From Oxalobacteraceae bacterium UBA6704 (GTDB lineage Bacteria; Pseudomonadota; Gammaproteobacteria; Burkholderiales; Burkholderiaceae_D): a stretch of 64,000 bases of DNA. The stretch's first letter is position 1. Every line of letters starts with the position of its first letter. The stretch is taken from the NCBI GenBank assembly GCA_002454505.1, contig DKJA01000164.1, forward strand, positions 1-64,000, read 5' to 3'. Below are positions 24,881 through 34,045 of the stretch, piece after piece. Below the pieces are notes generated by a model, which was not told where the DNA came from, ran no database searches, and saw only the letters and a list, made by a program, of their open reading frames with translations. Position numbers and translations under genes: made by a program.

Positions 24881-26800
24881 GTGAAACTTTGGCAGGCAGT
24901 GGTGGCGGGATGGTTGCTGGCGATGAGCGCGGCGTGGGCGCAGACGGCGGTGGCGCCGGCCGATGCGCGGCAGCTGTGGCAGCTGATCGATTACGTGGCG
25001 GTGGATTACGGTGGCGCCGTCGTGGCCGGCAAGGTGGCCAGCGACAGCGAATATGCCGAGATGCTCGACTTCACCGACAACGCCGCGAAGCAGGTGCAAG
25101 CGCTGCCGGCGCATCCGTCGCGTGACGGCATTGCCACGGCCATCGCCGACTTGCGCGCCGCCGTCGTACGCAAGGCCGATGGCGACGAGGTGGCCCGCCT
25201 GGCCCACCGCGCCAATGCGCTGCTGATTGCCGCCTACCCGATTCCCGTCGCACCGAAAGCGCTGCCCGATCTCAAACGGGGCGCTGCCCTGTATGCCGCG
25301 CAATGCGCATCGTGCCACGGTGCGAAAGGTGGTGGCGATGGTCCGCTGGCGGCCGGCCTGGAGCCGCCGCCGATCGCCTTTACCGATGGCGAACGGGCGA
25401 CGTCGCGCAGCGTCATGGCGCTGTACCAGGTAATTTCGCAGGGCGTGGCCGGCACGTCGATGCCGAGCTTCGCCACGCTGTCGGAAGAGGAGCGGTGGGC
25501 TGCCGCTTTTTACGTGGGCACGCTGTCGCATAACGATGCGCAGCGCAGTCACGGCGAGCAGTTGTGGAAGCAGGATGCTGCCGTCAAAAAGCAGTTCCCC
25601 GACCTGTCGGCCGTCACGACGGTCACGGAACTGGCCGCCGCGCAAGCGTTGCCGAAAGAAGCCGCGCGCGACGTGACGGCCTACCTGCGTGCGCATCCTG
25701 AAGCAGTGGATGCCGGCAAGCCTGCCGGCCTCGCGCTGGCCCGCCAGCGTCTGCAGGAAAGCCTGGCGGCACTGCACGCCGGCGACCGGCCGAACGCCAC
25801 GCGCCTCGCCTTGTCCGCCTACCTGGATGGCTTCGAGCCCATCGAACCCGTCGTCGGCGCGCGCAACGAGGCGCTGCTGACCGGCGTCGAGGATGGCATG
25901 CTGGCTTACCGCTCCGCCGTCTCGAAAGGCGAGACGGCGCAGGCGGAAGCGGCCGCCGCGCAACTGGACCGGCTGTTCGCGCAAGTCGAAGCGGAGCTGG
26001 GCGAGAGCAAGGCGGAGCCGCTGACGACCTTCCTCGGCGCGCTGACGATCCTGCTGCGCGAAGGACTGGAAGCGGTGCTGATCGTTGTCGGCATCGTCGC
26101 GTTCCTGAAGAAGGCCGAGCGCCGCGACGTGCTGCGCCACGTCCATGCCGGCTGGATCAGCGCGCTGGTGGCCGGACTGGCGACATGGGCCGTCGCCACC
26201 TATTTCGTCGCCATCAGCGGGGCCAGCCGGGAGGTCACCGAGGGCGTCGGCTCCGTCGTGGCGGCCGTCGTGCTGCTCAGCGTGGGACTGTGGATGCACC
26301 AGAAAAGCAGCGCCGGCCGCTGGCAGGCCTACCTGCATGAAAAACTGTCGGCCGCGATGACGCGCCGCTCCGCCTGGGCGCTGTTCGCCCTCGCCTTCAT
26401 CGCCGTCTACCGCGAAGTGTTCGAGACCGTGCTGTTCTACTCCGCCCTCGCCGCGGACGGCAACAGCGGCGCCCTGCTGGGCGGTTTCCTGACGGCCATC
26501 GTGCTGCTGGTCGGCATTACCTGGGCGCTGCTGCGCACCAGCGCGCGGATGCCGATCGGTAAATTCTTCTCGATCACGTCGGTCCTCGTGGCCGTGCTGT
26601 CGGTGGTGTTGATCGGCAAAGGCGTCGCCGGATTGCAGGAGGCGGGGTGGGTCGGCGCCAACCCGATGCTGGCGCCGCGCATCGACTTGCTGGGGATCTA
26701 TCCGACACTGGAAACCGTGGGCGCGCAACTGGTCGTGCTGCTGATTGCCCTCGCCGGCTTCGGCATGAATATCGCAGGTGCGCGCAAGAAAATTAGTTGA
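24881..26800 (+). CDS. Cytochrome c/FTR1-family iron permease fusion
   Basis: 639-residue inner-membrane iron importer. A signal peptide leads into a periplasmic part with a single c-type haem motif CASCH (residues 142-146). A helical region follows (about 230-370), then a seven-helix FTR1 permease domain. Both iron-binding REXXE motifs are intact: REGLE at 393-397 and REVFE at 511-515. In FTR1 systems ferrous iron is oxidised and passed through these motifs; the fused cytochrome probably takes the electron (inference). The GTG at 24881 is five bases after GGAGG; a second GTG just before it is too close to the site. The Fur-type box upstream fits iron control. Confidence 0.88.
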   Translation: MKLWQAVVAGWLLAMSAAWAQTAVAPADARQLWQLIDYVAVDYGGAVVAGKVASDSEYAEMLDFTDNAAKQVQALPAHPSRDGIATAIADLRAAVVRKADGDEVARLAHRANALLIAAYPIPVAPKALPDLKRGAALYAAQCASCHGAKGGGDGPLAAGLEPPPIAFTDGERATSRSVMALYQVISQGVAGTSMPSFATLSEEERWAAAFYVGTLSHNDAQRSHGEQLWKQDAAVKKQFPDLSAVTTVTELAAAQALPKEAARDVTAYLRAHPEAVDAGKPAGLALARQRLQESLAALHAGDRPNATRLALSAYLDGFEPIEPVVGARNEALLTGVEDGMLAYRSAVSKGETAQAEAAAAQLDRLFAQVEAELGESKAEPLTTFLGALTILLREGLEAVLIVVGIVAFLKKAERRDVLRHVHAGWISALVAGLATWAVATYFVAISGASREVTEGVGSVVAAVVLLSVGLWMHQKSSAGRWQAYLHEKLSAAMTRRSAWALFALAFIAVYREVFETVLFYSALAADGNSGALLGGFLTAIVLLVGITWALLRTSARMPIGKFFSITSVLVAVLSVVLIGKGVAGLQEAGWVGANPMLAPRIDLLGIYPTLETVGAQLVVLLIALAGFGMNIAGARKKIS

Positions 26801-26840
26801 AATTATTTTTGTCGTATAATTATGGCTGTAGAATAATTTC
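26799..26840 (+). promoter_or_regulatory. Promoter of the AAA+ ATPase gene within an inverted repeat
   Basis: TATAAT at 26815-26820 lies between the arms GAAATTATT (26799-26807) and AATAATTTC (26832-26840), 10 nt before the ATG at 26850. A repressor bound to the arms would cover the promoter. Confidence 0.5.
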
Positions 26841-26849
26841 CGATAAATC

Positions 26850-28007
26850 ATGACCGCCTACTTTGCCCGCCCCGCCCTGGCCCGCGACATGGCCACCCAG
26901 CTGCTCCGCCCCGGCGTGCTGCAGGAGGGCCTGCGCTCGGGCCTGTTCCTGTCCGGCCTGCGCCGCACGGGCAAGACCACGTTCCTGCGCAACGACCTGA
27001 TCCCCGCCCTCGAGGAACAGGGCGCGCTGGTGATCTATGTGGACCTGTGGAGCGACACGAAGACCAGCCCCGCGCAACTGGTGCGCGACGCGATCCGCAC
27101 CGCGCTGACGGCCTTGCAGACCCCCGGCTCGGCGCTGTTGGAAAAGCTCGGGCGGCTGAGCGGCGTGGATGTCGGCCTGCTCAGCTTCAAGTTCGGTTTC
27201 AAGCTGGACAAGGTAGGCGAACCGGGCGGCGCGCCGCTGTCGCAGGTGGTCACCGAGCTGGTGGACCAGGCCCGCACCGATGTCGTGCTGATCGTCGACG
27301 AGGTGCAGCAGGCCATCACCACCGAGGAAGGCAATCACCTGCTGCTCGCGCTGAAGGCGGCGCGCGATGCCGTCAACCCGCGCCCCGCCACGCCGGGCCA
27401 CTTCATCTTTCTCGGCACGGGCTCGCACCGGGCGATGGTCAGCGAGCTGACGATGCGCCGCACGCAGGCGTTCAATGGCGCCACGTCGATGCCGTATCCC
27501 GTGCTGGATGCCGATTATGTGGAGCACCTGCTGGCCCGGCTGACGCAGGAAGGCGCCAGCCGGCTGCCGTCGCGCGACGTGGCACTGGCGGCGTTCCGCA
27601 CGCTGGGCAACCGGCCGGAGGAAATGATCAAGGCGCTGCGCCAGCTGCAGCTGCACCTGCCGCCGGACAGCGATCCGGATACCTACCTGCCGGTGATCGC
27701 GGCAACGCTGCGCTCGTCCGCCGCCGACATCGAGCTGGCCAAGGTGGAGCAGCTGGGCAGCCTGGCCATGGCCATCTTCGAGCGCATCGCCGGCACCGAT
27801 GGCGACGCGAAAGGGATTTTCTCCGCCGAGGCCGCGGCCGACTACAGCCGCACGCTGGGGCGGGAAGTGAAGGTGGACGAGATCCAGCCCGTTGTCAACG
27901 AGCTGATGGAAGCGAATGTCGTGATGCGCCGCGGCCACGGCCTGTACAGCATCACCGACCCGTTCGTGCAGGAGACGTGGCGGGAAAAGCAGCGCCTGCT
28001 GTCGTAA
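26850..28007 (+). CDS. Stand-alone AAA+/STAND-like ATPase
   Basis: 385-residue P-loop ATPase. Walker A is LRRTGKTTFL (about residues 37-46) and Walker B is VVLIVDEVQQ (near 148). A sensor-like FIFLGTGSH follows. The C-terminal 120 residues form a winged-helix-like tail (VDEIQPVVNELMEANVVMRRGHGLYSITDP). The layout recalls archaeal-type ATPases and Orc/Cdc6-like proteins, but the client is unknown. There are no partner genes: upstream is the iron permease, downstream a convergent gene. Its own AT-rich promoter suggests independent control. Confidence 0.65.
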   Translation: MTAYFARPALARDMATQLLRPGVLQEGLRSGLFLSGLRRTGKTTFLRNDLIPALEEQGALVIYVDLWSDTKTSPAQLVRDAIRTALTALQTPGSALLEKLGRLSGVDVGLLSFKFGFKLDKVGEPGGAPLSQVVTELVDQARTDVVLIVDEVQQAITTEEGNHLLLALKAARDAVNPRPATPGHFIFLGTGSHRAMVSELTMRRTQAFNGATSMPYPVLDADYVEHLLARLTQEGASRLPSRDVALAAFRTLGNRPEEMIKALRQLQLHLPPDSDPDTYLPVIAATLRSSAADIELAKVEQLGSLAMAIFERIAGTDGDAKGIFSAEAAADYSRTLGREVKVDEIQPVVNELMEANVVMRRGHGLYSITDPFVQETWREKQRLLS

Positions 28008-28013
28008 GGTTCC

Positions 28014-28682
28014 CTAGCGCTGCCAGGTGTAGGTCAGGCCGGCGGTGGCCTGGTGCGTGGTGACGCCATCGCAACGCTGCTCGCTGAAGGCGATGTCGAG
28101 GTCCAGCACGTTCGGGATCGCGCTCCAGCTGGCGCCGGCCTGCCAGCCCCGTCCGCCGCGGCGTTCGCCGAAGGTTTCCACCGACAGCCCGGCCCGGCCA
28201 CGCGTCAGCTCCAGCGCATTGGCCCATGTGCGGGCGCCCTGCCCCGTCACCGCGTGGCGCACGCCGCCAACGTTGGCATGCCACACCAGCCCTGCGCCCA
28301 GCGGCGCACTGAACAGCAGCGTGACGGCGCGGTCGTGTACCGGCACCGGCCCGCTGGTGCGCTGGCCGCTCAAGGTCATGCCGGCGCCCCACGCCGTTTC
28401 CGTCAGCGGGCGCAATACCGTTTTCACATAGGCCGCGGTCGCATCGTGGCGGACGCCATCGTATTCCACGCGGCCCTTGCCGATGCCCACTTCCCAGTCG
28501 CCGCCCACATTGCAAGCGGGCGTCAGCCACGCCTGCGCGGGGCCGCGATACAGCCCGGCGTCGAGCTGGCAGGCGCCGGCATCGGCCACGGCGGCATCGT
28601 CCGTGACCATCGGGCGGCTGGCCAGCGCGGATTGGGATAACGAGAACAGGACGCACAGGGGCGCCACGCGGAGAGCGAACAT
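28014..28682 (-). CDS. Putative outer-membrane beta-barrel protein
   Basis: 222-residue exported protein with signal peptide MFALRVAPLCVLFSLSQSALA. The mature part has alternating short strands ending in aromatic or hydrophobic residues, and the C-terminus ATAGLTYTWQR looks like the last strand of a small barrel. There are two Cys (ACQLD, PACNV). I recognise no specific family. It is convergent with the ATPase gene; its upstream region 28683-28901 is shared with divergent uvsE. Confidence 0.55.
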   Translation of the reverse strand: MFALRVAPLCVLFSLSQSALASRPMVTDDAAVADAGACQLDAGLYRGPAQAWLTPACNVGGDWEVGIGKGRVEYDGVRHDATAAYVKTVLRPLTETAWGAGMTLSGQRTSGPVPVHDRAVTLLFSAPLGAGLVWHANVGGVRHAVTGQGARTWANALELTRGRAGLSVETFGERRGGRGWQAGASWSAIPNVLDLDIAFSEQRCDGVTTHQATAGLTYTWQR

Positions 28683-28901
28683 GATGACAAAAGTGAACGG
28701 CGGTGTGAGCCGGGCGGGCCGGCAGCGTTCGGGCGGGGATGGGGACCGAATGAACTAATGCTGTAAGGCAATAATAGTAGCACGGCCGGCAGCCCGTGGC
28801 GACGGCGTGTGGCGTGCCGACGACGTTGCCGGTCCGCACCGGTGTGCGGGGTTCGCGGCGGAGCCGCTACCATCGGCGCTCCTCCGCTCCCTTACCTTGC
28901 C

Positions 28902-29789
28902 ATGCCTCCTCATCTCGGCCTCGTCTGCATCACCTTATCGAAGGACATCAAGTACCGCACCATCACGCGCAAGCGGCTGCTGGAGCATTCGCTTGAGTCA
29001 CAGCGCAAGCTGCTGGACGACATCTACCGCTCGAACATCCAGGCGCTGGACGGCGCGCTGCGCTACTGCGAGCACGAGAACATCGCGCTGTACCGCATGC
29101 CGTCGTCGATGTTTCCGTTTGCCGACGACGAGATCGGCCGCGACCTGCTGGCCACCTTTGAGCCGGCGCTGGCCCGCACGGGCGCCCGCGCGATCGAACG
29201 CAACATCCGGCTGGTAATGCACCCGGACCAGTTCGTGGTGCTCAGTTCAGACTCGGAAGGTGTCGTCGAGAACAGCATCAGGATCCTGCAGATGCATGCC
29301 GACATCATGGACCTGCTGGCCCAGCCGCGCACGCCATGGGCGCTGCTGGAAATCCACGGCGGCAAGAGCAGCCGCGCCGATGCGCTGGTCGAGCGCATCG
29401 CGAAACTGCCGGACGCGATCCGCTGCCGCCTCGGCCTCGAGAACGACGAATACGCCTACAGCGCGGCGGAGATCTACGACATCTGCGTGCGCAGCGGCGT
29501 GCCGATGGTGCTCGATGCGCACCACCACATCGTCCATGAAAAGCTGGCCAGCTACGACGACCCCAGCGTGGCCGACATGCTGGCCAGGGCGCGCAGCACG
29601 TGGGCCGTGCCGGAACACCAGCTGGTCCACATCTCCAACGGCCGCACGTCGTTCAACGACCGCCAGCACGCCGACCTGATCGAAACGATGCCGGCCGCCT
29701 ATGCGCAGGCGCCGTGGATCGAGATCGAGGCGAAGTCGAAGGAGGAGGCGATCCGGGGATTGCGGAAGTGGCAGGCGGGGGTGGTTTGA
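28902..29789 (+). CDS. uvsE: UV damage endonuclease UvsE/UvdE
   Basis: 295-residue TIM-barrel endonuclease that nicks DNA 5' to UV photoproducts, an alternative to nucleotide excision repair. Family features are the N-terminal HLGLVCIT, the motif RLVMHPDQFVVL, LEIHGG, LGLENDE and VLDAHHHIVH, which supply the metal-binding His, Asp and Glu residues. The start at 28902 matches the family's N-terminus; an earlier in-frame ATG at 28809 adds Arg-rich sequence. The gene stands alone. Confidence 0.9.
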   Translation: MPPHLGLVCITLSKDIKYRTITRKRLLEHSLESQRKLLDDIYRSNIQALDGALRYCEHENIALYRMPSSMFPFADDEIGRDLLATFEPALARTGARAIERNIRLVMHPDQFVVLSSDSEGVVENSIRILQMHADIMDLLAQPRTPWALLEIHGGKSSRADALVERIAKLPDAIRCRLGLENDEYAYSAAEIYDICVRSGVPMVLDAHHHIVHEKLASYDDPSVADMLARARSTWAVPEHQLVHISNGRTSFNDRQHADLIETMPAAYAQAPWIEIEAKSKEEAIRGLRKWQAGVV

Positions 29790-29819
29790 CTTCGCGACAG
29801 GCCAGCGAAAGGCAGCCCC

Positions 29820-29853
29820 GGGGACAGTCCCCAACCAGCCGGGGACAGGCCCC
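29820..29853. repeat. GGGGACAGTCCCC repeat pair
   Basis: GGGGACAGTCCCC (29820-29832, a palindrome around one base) and GGGGACAGGCCCC (29841-29853) lie between the convergent ends of uvsE and the efflux gene. Such GGGGACNGTCCCC units are common extragenic repeats in this bacterial group. There is no T-run, but the hairpins may still slow polymerase. Confidence 0.6.
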
Positions 29854-29865
29854 AGCCAACGCTGA

Positions 29866-31392
29866 TCACCGCAACACCTTCTGCCACACCATCACCACGG
29901 CCCCCGCCACGGCCAACACGGCCACATAGCGGAAATAATCGACGCTCGCCAGCAGCGTCGCCTGCTGTGCCAGCAACTGCGCCAGCTGGGCCACCGCGGC
30001 CTGCCCCGCCTGCAGCCCAAGCTCAGGCGTGAATATGCCGGTGAGCTGGTCGACCAGTCCCGCAAACACGGGATCGCCCATGTGCATGCGGTTGTTCAGT
30101 ACCGCGTAGTGATCGGCGCTGCGGCCCTGCATCGACAGTGCGGCCAGCGCGGTGCCGGCGGCGAGGCCGAATTGGGCCAGCATGTTCTTGACCTGCTGGC
30201 CGTGCGCGAAGGCCTGCGCGTCCTGCTGCAGGCCGGCGAAGGCGTGCAGCGCCGTGGTGGCCATCACCAGGATGATGAACGCGCCGTAGCACGCTACCGC
30301 CGGCAACACCTGCGTCCACACGTGCGCGCCGGCGTTCAGGTTCGACAGCAGCACGCCGAAGGTCGCCAGGGCGGCGAAGCCTGCCACATAGAATTTGCGC
30401 GGGGACGGATCGCGCGGAATGATGGACGCCATCACCCAGAACGCCGGCAGCGCGGCCAGCAGGCCGGCCGACTGCACGGCGCCGGCCACTTCCCACGGCT
30501 GGCCGAGCGCGCGCTGGACGAATTGCGGCAGCACATAGTTGTTCCCGCCGAGGACCATGTAGCACAAGGTGAAGATGGCCAGCCCGGCCAGATAGCGGGG
30601 CTGCGCCAGCCGCGCGACGACAAGCAGCGGGCGCGCCTGTCCGCTCTGCTGCCGGGCGAAATAGGTCACCGCGGCGGCACCGAGCGCGAGGCCGGCCACC
30701 AGCGGCAAGGCGCTGCCGTAAAAATCGTACTGGGCGCGCTGCAGGCCGTACAGGCTGGCGAAACAGCCGGCCAGCAGCAGTGCCAGCGGCAACGGGTAGC
30801 TGCCGCTGCGGGCGTCGGCCGGGGCCGGCTCCGTCGGCAGGCACAAGGTCGCCAGCAGCGCGGCCGCCAGCGCAAGGCCGGCCAGCAGCACGAACAGCAG
30901 CGGCCAGCGATCCGCGCCGATCACCTGCGCGGCCACCCACGGCCCGCTGCCGTTGCCGATGGCGAGCGCCGACGCGAACGTCTTGATGCCGATGAAGCGC
31001 CGCGGGCTGGGCGGCATCAGGTTGATCAGCAGCCGGGCCGTCGTCATGAAGGCAGCCCCGCCCAGGCCCATGACGATGCGGCCGGCCAGGAACTGCGGCA
31101 GGCTGCTGCTGGTGGCGCACAGCGCGGCGCCCGCCACGAACAGCGCGATCGACGCCTGCACGAAGGCACGCCAGCCGACCCGTTCGACGAACCAGCCCAT
31201 GTGGCCGATGGCGCCGATCGCCACCACCGCGTAGGCCGCCGTCACCAGCGTGTATTCCTCGGGCGACGCGCCGATCTCGCCGAGGATCGGCGTGGCGCCG
31301 AATGCCAGCATGCCGGCCTGCAGGAACTCGATGCCGTTCAACAGGAAGATCGTGGCCAGCAGCAGGCCTTCGCGCGGATGGCGGGGGCCCAT
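29866..31392 (-). CDS. MFS drug efflux permease (DHA2/EmrB family)
   Basis: 508-residue inner-membrane proton-driven exporter with about 14 hydrophobic helices. Family motifs include GRIVMGLGGAAFMTTARLL. It is the last gene of a three-gene operon: outer-membrane channel, adaptor and permease form a tripartite pump that exports lipophilic compounds. The start at 31392 lies 1 nt from the adaptor stop; the longer open frame to 31500 is antisense-like overlap with the adaptor and is rejected. Confidence 0.9.
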   Translation of the reverse strand: MGPRHPREGLLLATIFLLNGIEFLQAGMLAFGATPILGEIGASPEEYTLVTAAYAVVAIGAIGHMGWFVERVGWRAFVQASIALFVAGAALCATSSSLPQFLAGRIVMGLGGAAFMTTARLLINLMPPSPRRFIGIKTFASALAIGNGSGPWVAAQVIGADRWPLLFVLLAGLALAAALLATLCLPTEPAPADARSGSYPLPLALLLAGCFASLYGLQRAQYDFYGSALPLVAGLALGAAAVTYFARQQSGQARPLLVVARLAQPRYLAGLAIFTLCYMVLGGNNYVLPQFVQRALGQPWEVAGAVQSAGLLAALPAFWVMASIIPRDPSPRKFYVAGFAALATFGVLLSNLNAGAHVWTQVLPAVACYGAFIILVMATTALHAFAGLQQDAQAFAHGQQVKNMLAQFGLAAGTALAALSMQGRSADHYAVLNNRMHMGDPVFAGLVDQLTGIFTPELGLQAGQAAVAQLAQLLAQQATLLASVDYFRYVAVLAVAGAVVMVWQKVLR

Positions 31393-31393
31393 G

Positions 31394-32557
31394 TCAGTGC
31401 GCTCCGCCGCGGCTGGCGCCGATGATGCGGCGCACGCGCTCGTCGGCCTGGGCCAGTTCGCGGTCGAACACCGCCGTCTGCGTGGCGGACGCGCTGGCAA
31501 TTGCGCTGGCGGCCAGCGTGCCGCGGCGGTCCGTGGTGTCCACCGTGGCGCGCATCGACAGGCCGATCTTCAGCGGATGGGCAGCCACGTCGCGCGGGTC
31601 GAGCGCGATCCGCACCGGCACCCGCTGCACCACCTTGATCCAGTTGCCCGTGGCGTTCTGCGCGGGCAGCAGCGAAAACGCGTTGCCGGTGCCGGCATCG
31701 CTGCCGGCCACCCTGCCCCGGTAGCGCACCTGCTTGCCGTACACGTCCGCCACCAGCGTGACGGGCTGGCCGATGCGGATGTCGCGCAGCTGCGCTTCCT
31801 TGAAGTTCGCGCCGACCCACACCTGCTCGGGCGGCACCACGGCCATCAGCGCGGCACCGGGTGCCACGCGCTGGCCCAGCTGCACGGCGCGGCGGGCCAC
31901 GAGGCCATGCACCGGTGCGCGCAGCGTGGTGCGTTCCAAAGCCACATAAGCATCGCGCAGTTGCGCCGCGGCGGCCTGCACGTCCGGGTGGCTGTCCACC
32001 GTCGTGCGGTCGACCAGCGCATTGGCGGCGACGCCCTGCTGCTCTGCGGCGGCCAGCGCGGCACGGGCCACCTTCACGGCATCTTCCGCGTGGCGCACAT
32101 CCTCGCCGGACACCGCGCCGCTGTGTTCCAGCTCGCGGCGGCGCGCCAGGTCGGCACTGGCCTTGTCCAGATCGGCGCGGCGCAGCACGATCGTCGAACC
32201 GGCCTGCCCGGCGCCGGCAAACTGCGCGCGCACCTGCCGCACGGCTTTCGCCAGCTGCGCTTCGGCGCGGGCCACGGCAAGCTTCGCATCGACGTCGTTC
32301 AGGCGTACCAGCACCTGGCCGGCCTGCACGTAATCCGTATTGTCCGCGCCGATCGCGACGACGCTGCCGGCCACCTGCGGCGTCACCTGCACGACGTGGC
32401 CTTCGACATAGGCATCTTCGGTGGCCACGGAGCCGGCATCCGGCGCCCACAGCCACCAGCCGGCGGCAAGAAGCGCCACGGCGCTGGCGGTCAGGATGGC
32501 GCGTTTGCGCAATGGCGAAGGACTGGATTCCGCCGGAATTTTGGTCTGGTCTGTCAT
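31394..32557 (-). CDS. Membrane-fusion adaptor of the HlyD/EmrA family
   Basis: 387-residue periplasmic adaptor with one N-terminal membrane helix (about residues 20-38), then the barrel-sandwich half VEGHVVQVTPQVAGSVVAI. An alpha-helical hairpin and the second half-motif TLRAPVHGLVARRAVQLGQRV follow, with a beta-barrel domain ending VRIALDP. It links the MFS permease to the outer-membrane channel. The ATG overlaps the channel gene stop by 4 nt. Confidence 0.92.
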   Translation of the reverse strand: MTDQTKIPAESSPSPLRKRAILTASAVALLAAGWWLWAPDAGSVATEDAYVEGHVVQVTPQVAGSVVAIGADNTDYVQAGQVLVRLNDVDAKLAVARAEAQLAKAVRQVRAQFAGAGQAGSTIVLRRADLDKASADLARRRELEHSGAVSGEDVRHAEDAVKVARAALAAAEQQGVAANALVDRTTVDSHPDVQAAAAQLRDAYVALERTTLRAPVHGLVARRAVQLGQRVAPGAALMAVVPPEQVWVGANFKEAQLRDIRIGQPVTLVADVYGKQVRYRGRVAGSDAGTGNAFSLLPAQNATGNWIKVVQRVPVRIALDPRDVAAHPLKIGLSMRATVDTTDRRGTLAASAIASASATQTAVFDRELAQADERVRRIIGASRGGAH

Positions 32558-34023
32558 GGTGTCACCTTGCTGGCAAGTGCCGGCGTGCCGGCAGGATCGA
32601 TGGATGGCCGGTAGCCGCCGCCGAGGGCGCGCACCAGCTGGAGGTCGAGGTCGAATGCGCGCGCATCCAGTTCCACCTGGAGGCGTTGCTGGGCGAGCAG
32701 CTGCAGTTGCGTGGTCAGCACCTGCAGGTTGTTGCCAAGGCCGGCGCGATAACGCTGCACGGCCAGTTCGTGGGCCTGTTCGGCCGTGGCGGTGGCTTCA
32801 CGCTGCAATGCCAGGCGCTCATCGAGCCAGCGCAGCGATGTGACCTGGCTCGACACATCGCGCAGCGCGTCGATGACGGCCTGGTTGTAGCCTTCCACGG
32901 CCGCGTCGTAATCGGCATTGCGCAGCGCCAGGTTGCCGCGCAGCCGGCCGCCGTCGAACACGGGCAGGCCGACGGAAGGCCCGGCGCCGGCAATCGCGCT
33001 GCCCGCATCGAGGAAGCGGCTGAAGCCCAGGCTTTGCAGGCCCGCCAGCGCGGTCAGGTTGAAGCTGGGGTAGAACTGCGCGTGGGCCGCATCGATGTCG
33101 CGGCGCAGCGCTTCCACGCGCCAGCGCTGGGCGACGATATCGGGCCGGCGTGCCAGCAGCTCGCTGGGCAGCACGGCCGGCAAGGCGGCTGGATACAAAT
33201 GACGCAGCTGCGGGCGTTCGATGCGTTCGCCGCGATCCGGGCCGGCACCGGCCAGCGCGGCCAGCTGCAGTGTTACCAGGTCGATCGCTTCGCGGGTGGC
33301 GGCCAGTTCGGCGCGCGCGGCGGGAATGCCCAATTCGGCCTGTTTCAGTTCGGCCTGCGAATCGAGGCGCGCAGCCACCCGCTGGCGGGTCAGTTCGACG
33401 ATCTGCTGCCGCTGCGCCAGCGTGGTGTCGAGCACGTCTTGCTGGGCATGCAGTTGCGCCAGGCGGATGTACTGCTGCGTGATGCCGACCGTGAGCAGCA
33501 GCCGCACCGCTTCCGCATCCACTTCGGCGGCGCGGGTGCGGCCGATGGCGCCGTCGAGCGCGGCGCGGTTCTTGCCCCAGAAGTCGAACTCGTAGCCGAA
33601 ATTGAACGTGGCCTCGTTGGACCACTGCCAGCTGCCGGCCAGCGCCGGCGGCACGGCGCCGTGTTCGGTGAAGCGCTGGCGGCTGGTGCGCGCGCCGGCT
33701 GCCGCTTGCGGCGACAGGCTGGCGCCCGTCACGGCGGCAGCGGCCTGCGCCTGGCGGATGCGCGCCTGGGCGACGCCGATGGTGGGGCTGTCGCGCAATG
33801 CCTCGTCGATCAGCGTGGCCAGTTGCGCATCGCCATAGCCGCGCCACCAGTCGTGCGCCGGCCAGGCCGCCGGGGACAGGTTGGCGCGGGCCAGCGTGGC
33901 GGCGGCTTCCAGCCGGTCGGGATGGCGCAGCGTGGCCGATGGCGCCAGGCCGCCGGTACTCATGCAGGCGCTGAGCAGCATGGGCAGCAGCGCCATGGCC
34001 AGCAATGGGGGGCGTTGGTTCAT
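32554..34023 (-). CDS. Outer-membrane efflux lipoprotein, NodT/OprM family
   Basis: 489-residue TolC-like channel. A signal peptide with lipobox LLSAC (Cys at about residue 21) is followed by two OEP domains with long coiled-coil hairpins. Signatures are WWRGYGDAQLATLIDEAL, RRPDIVAQRWRVEA and AHAQFYPSFNLTALAG. It is the first gene of the pump operon. The start at 34023 gives MNQRPPLLAMALL; earlier in-frame codons lack a signal peptide. The AhpD-like gene, 22 nt upstream, may belong to the same transcript. Confidence 0.92.
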   Translation of the reverse strand: MNQRPPLLAMALLPMLLSACMSTGGLAPSATLRHPDRLEAAATLARANLSPAAWPAHDWWRGYGDAQLATLIDEALRDSPTIGVAQARIRQAQAAAAVTGASLSPQAAAGARTSRQRFTEHGAVPPALAGSWQWSNEATFNFGYEFDFWGKNRAALDGAIGRTRAAEVDAEAVRLLLTVGITQQYIRLAQLHAQQDVLDTTLAQRQQIVELTRQRVAARLDSQAELKQAELGIPAARAELAATREAIDLVTLQLAALAGAGPDRGERIERPQLRHLYPAALPAVLPSELLARRPDIVAQRWRVEALRRDIDAAHAQFYPSFNLTALAGLQSLGFSRFLDAGSAIAGAGPSVGLPVFDGGRLRGNLALRNADYDAAVEGYNQAVIDALRDVSSQVTSLRWLDERLALQREATATAEQAHELAVQRYRAGLGNNLQVLTTQLQLLAQQRLQVELDARAFDLDLQLVRALGGGYRPSIDPAGTPALASKVTP

Positions 34024-34045
34024 GGTTTTTCCTTCGATGCGTGGT

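Noticed and set aside
29820..29853. Rho-independent bidirectional terminator between uvsE and the efflux gene
   Set aside because: Hairpins are present but no T-run on either strand; listed as an extragenic repeat instead.
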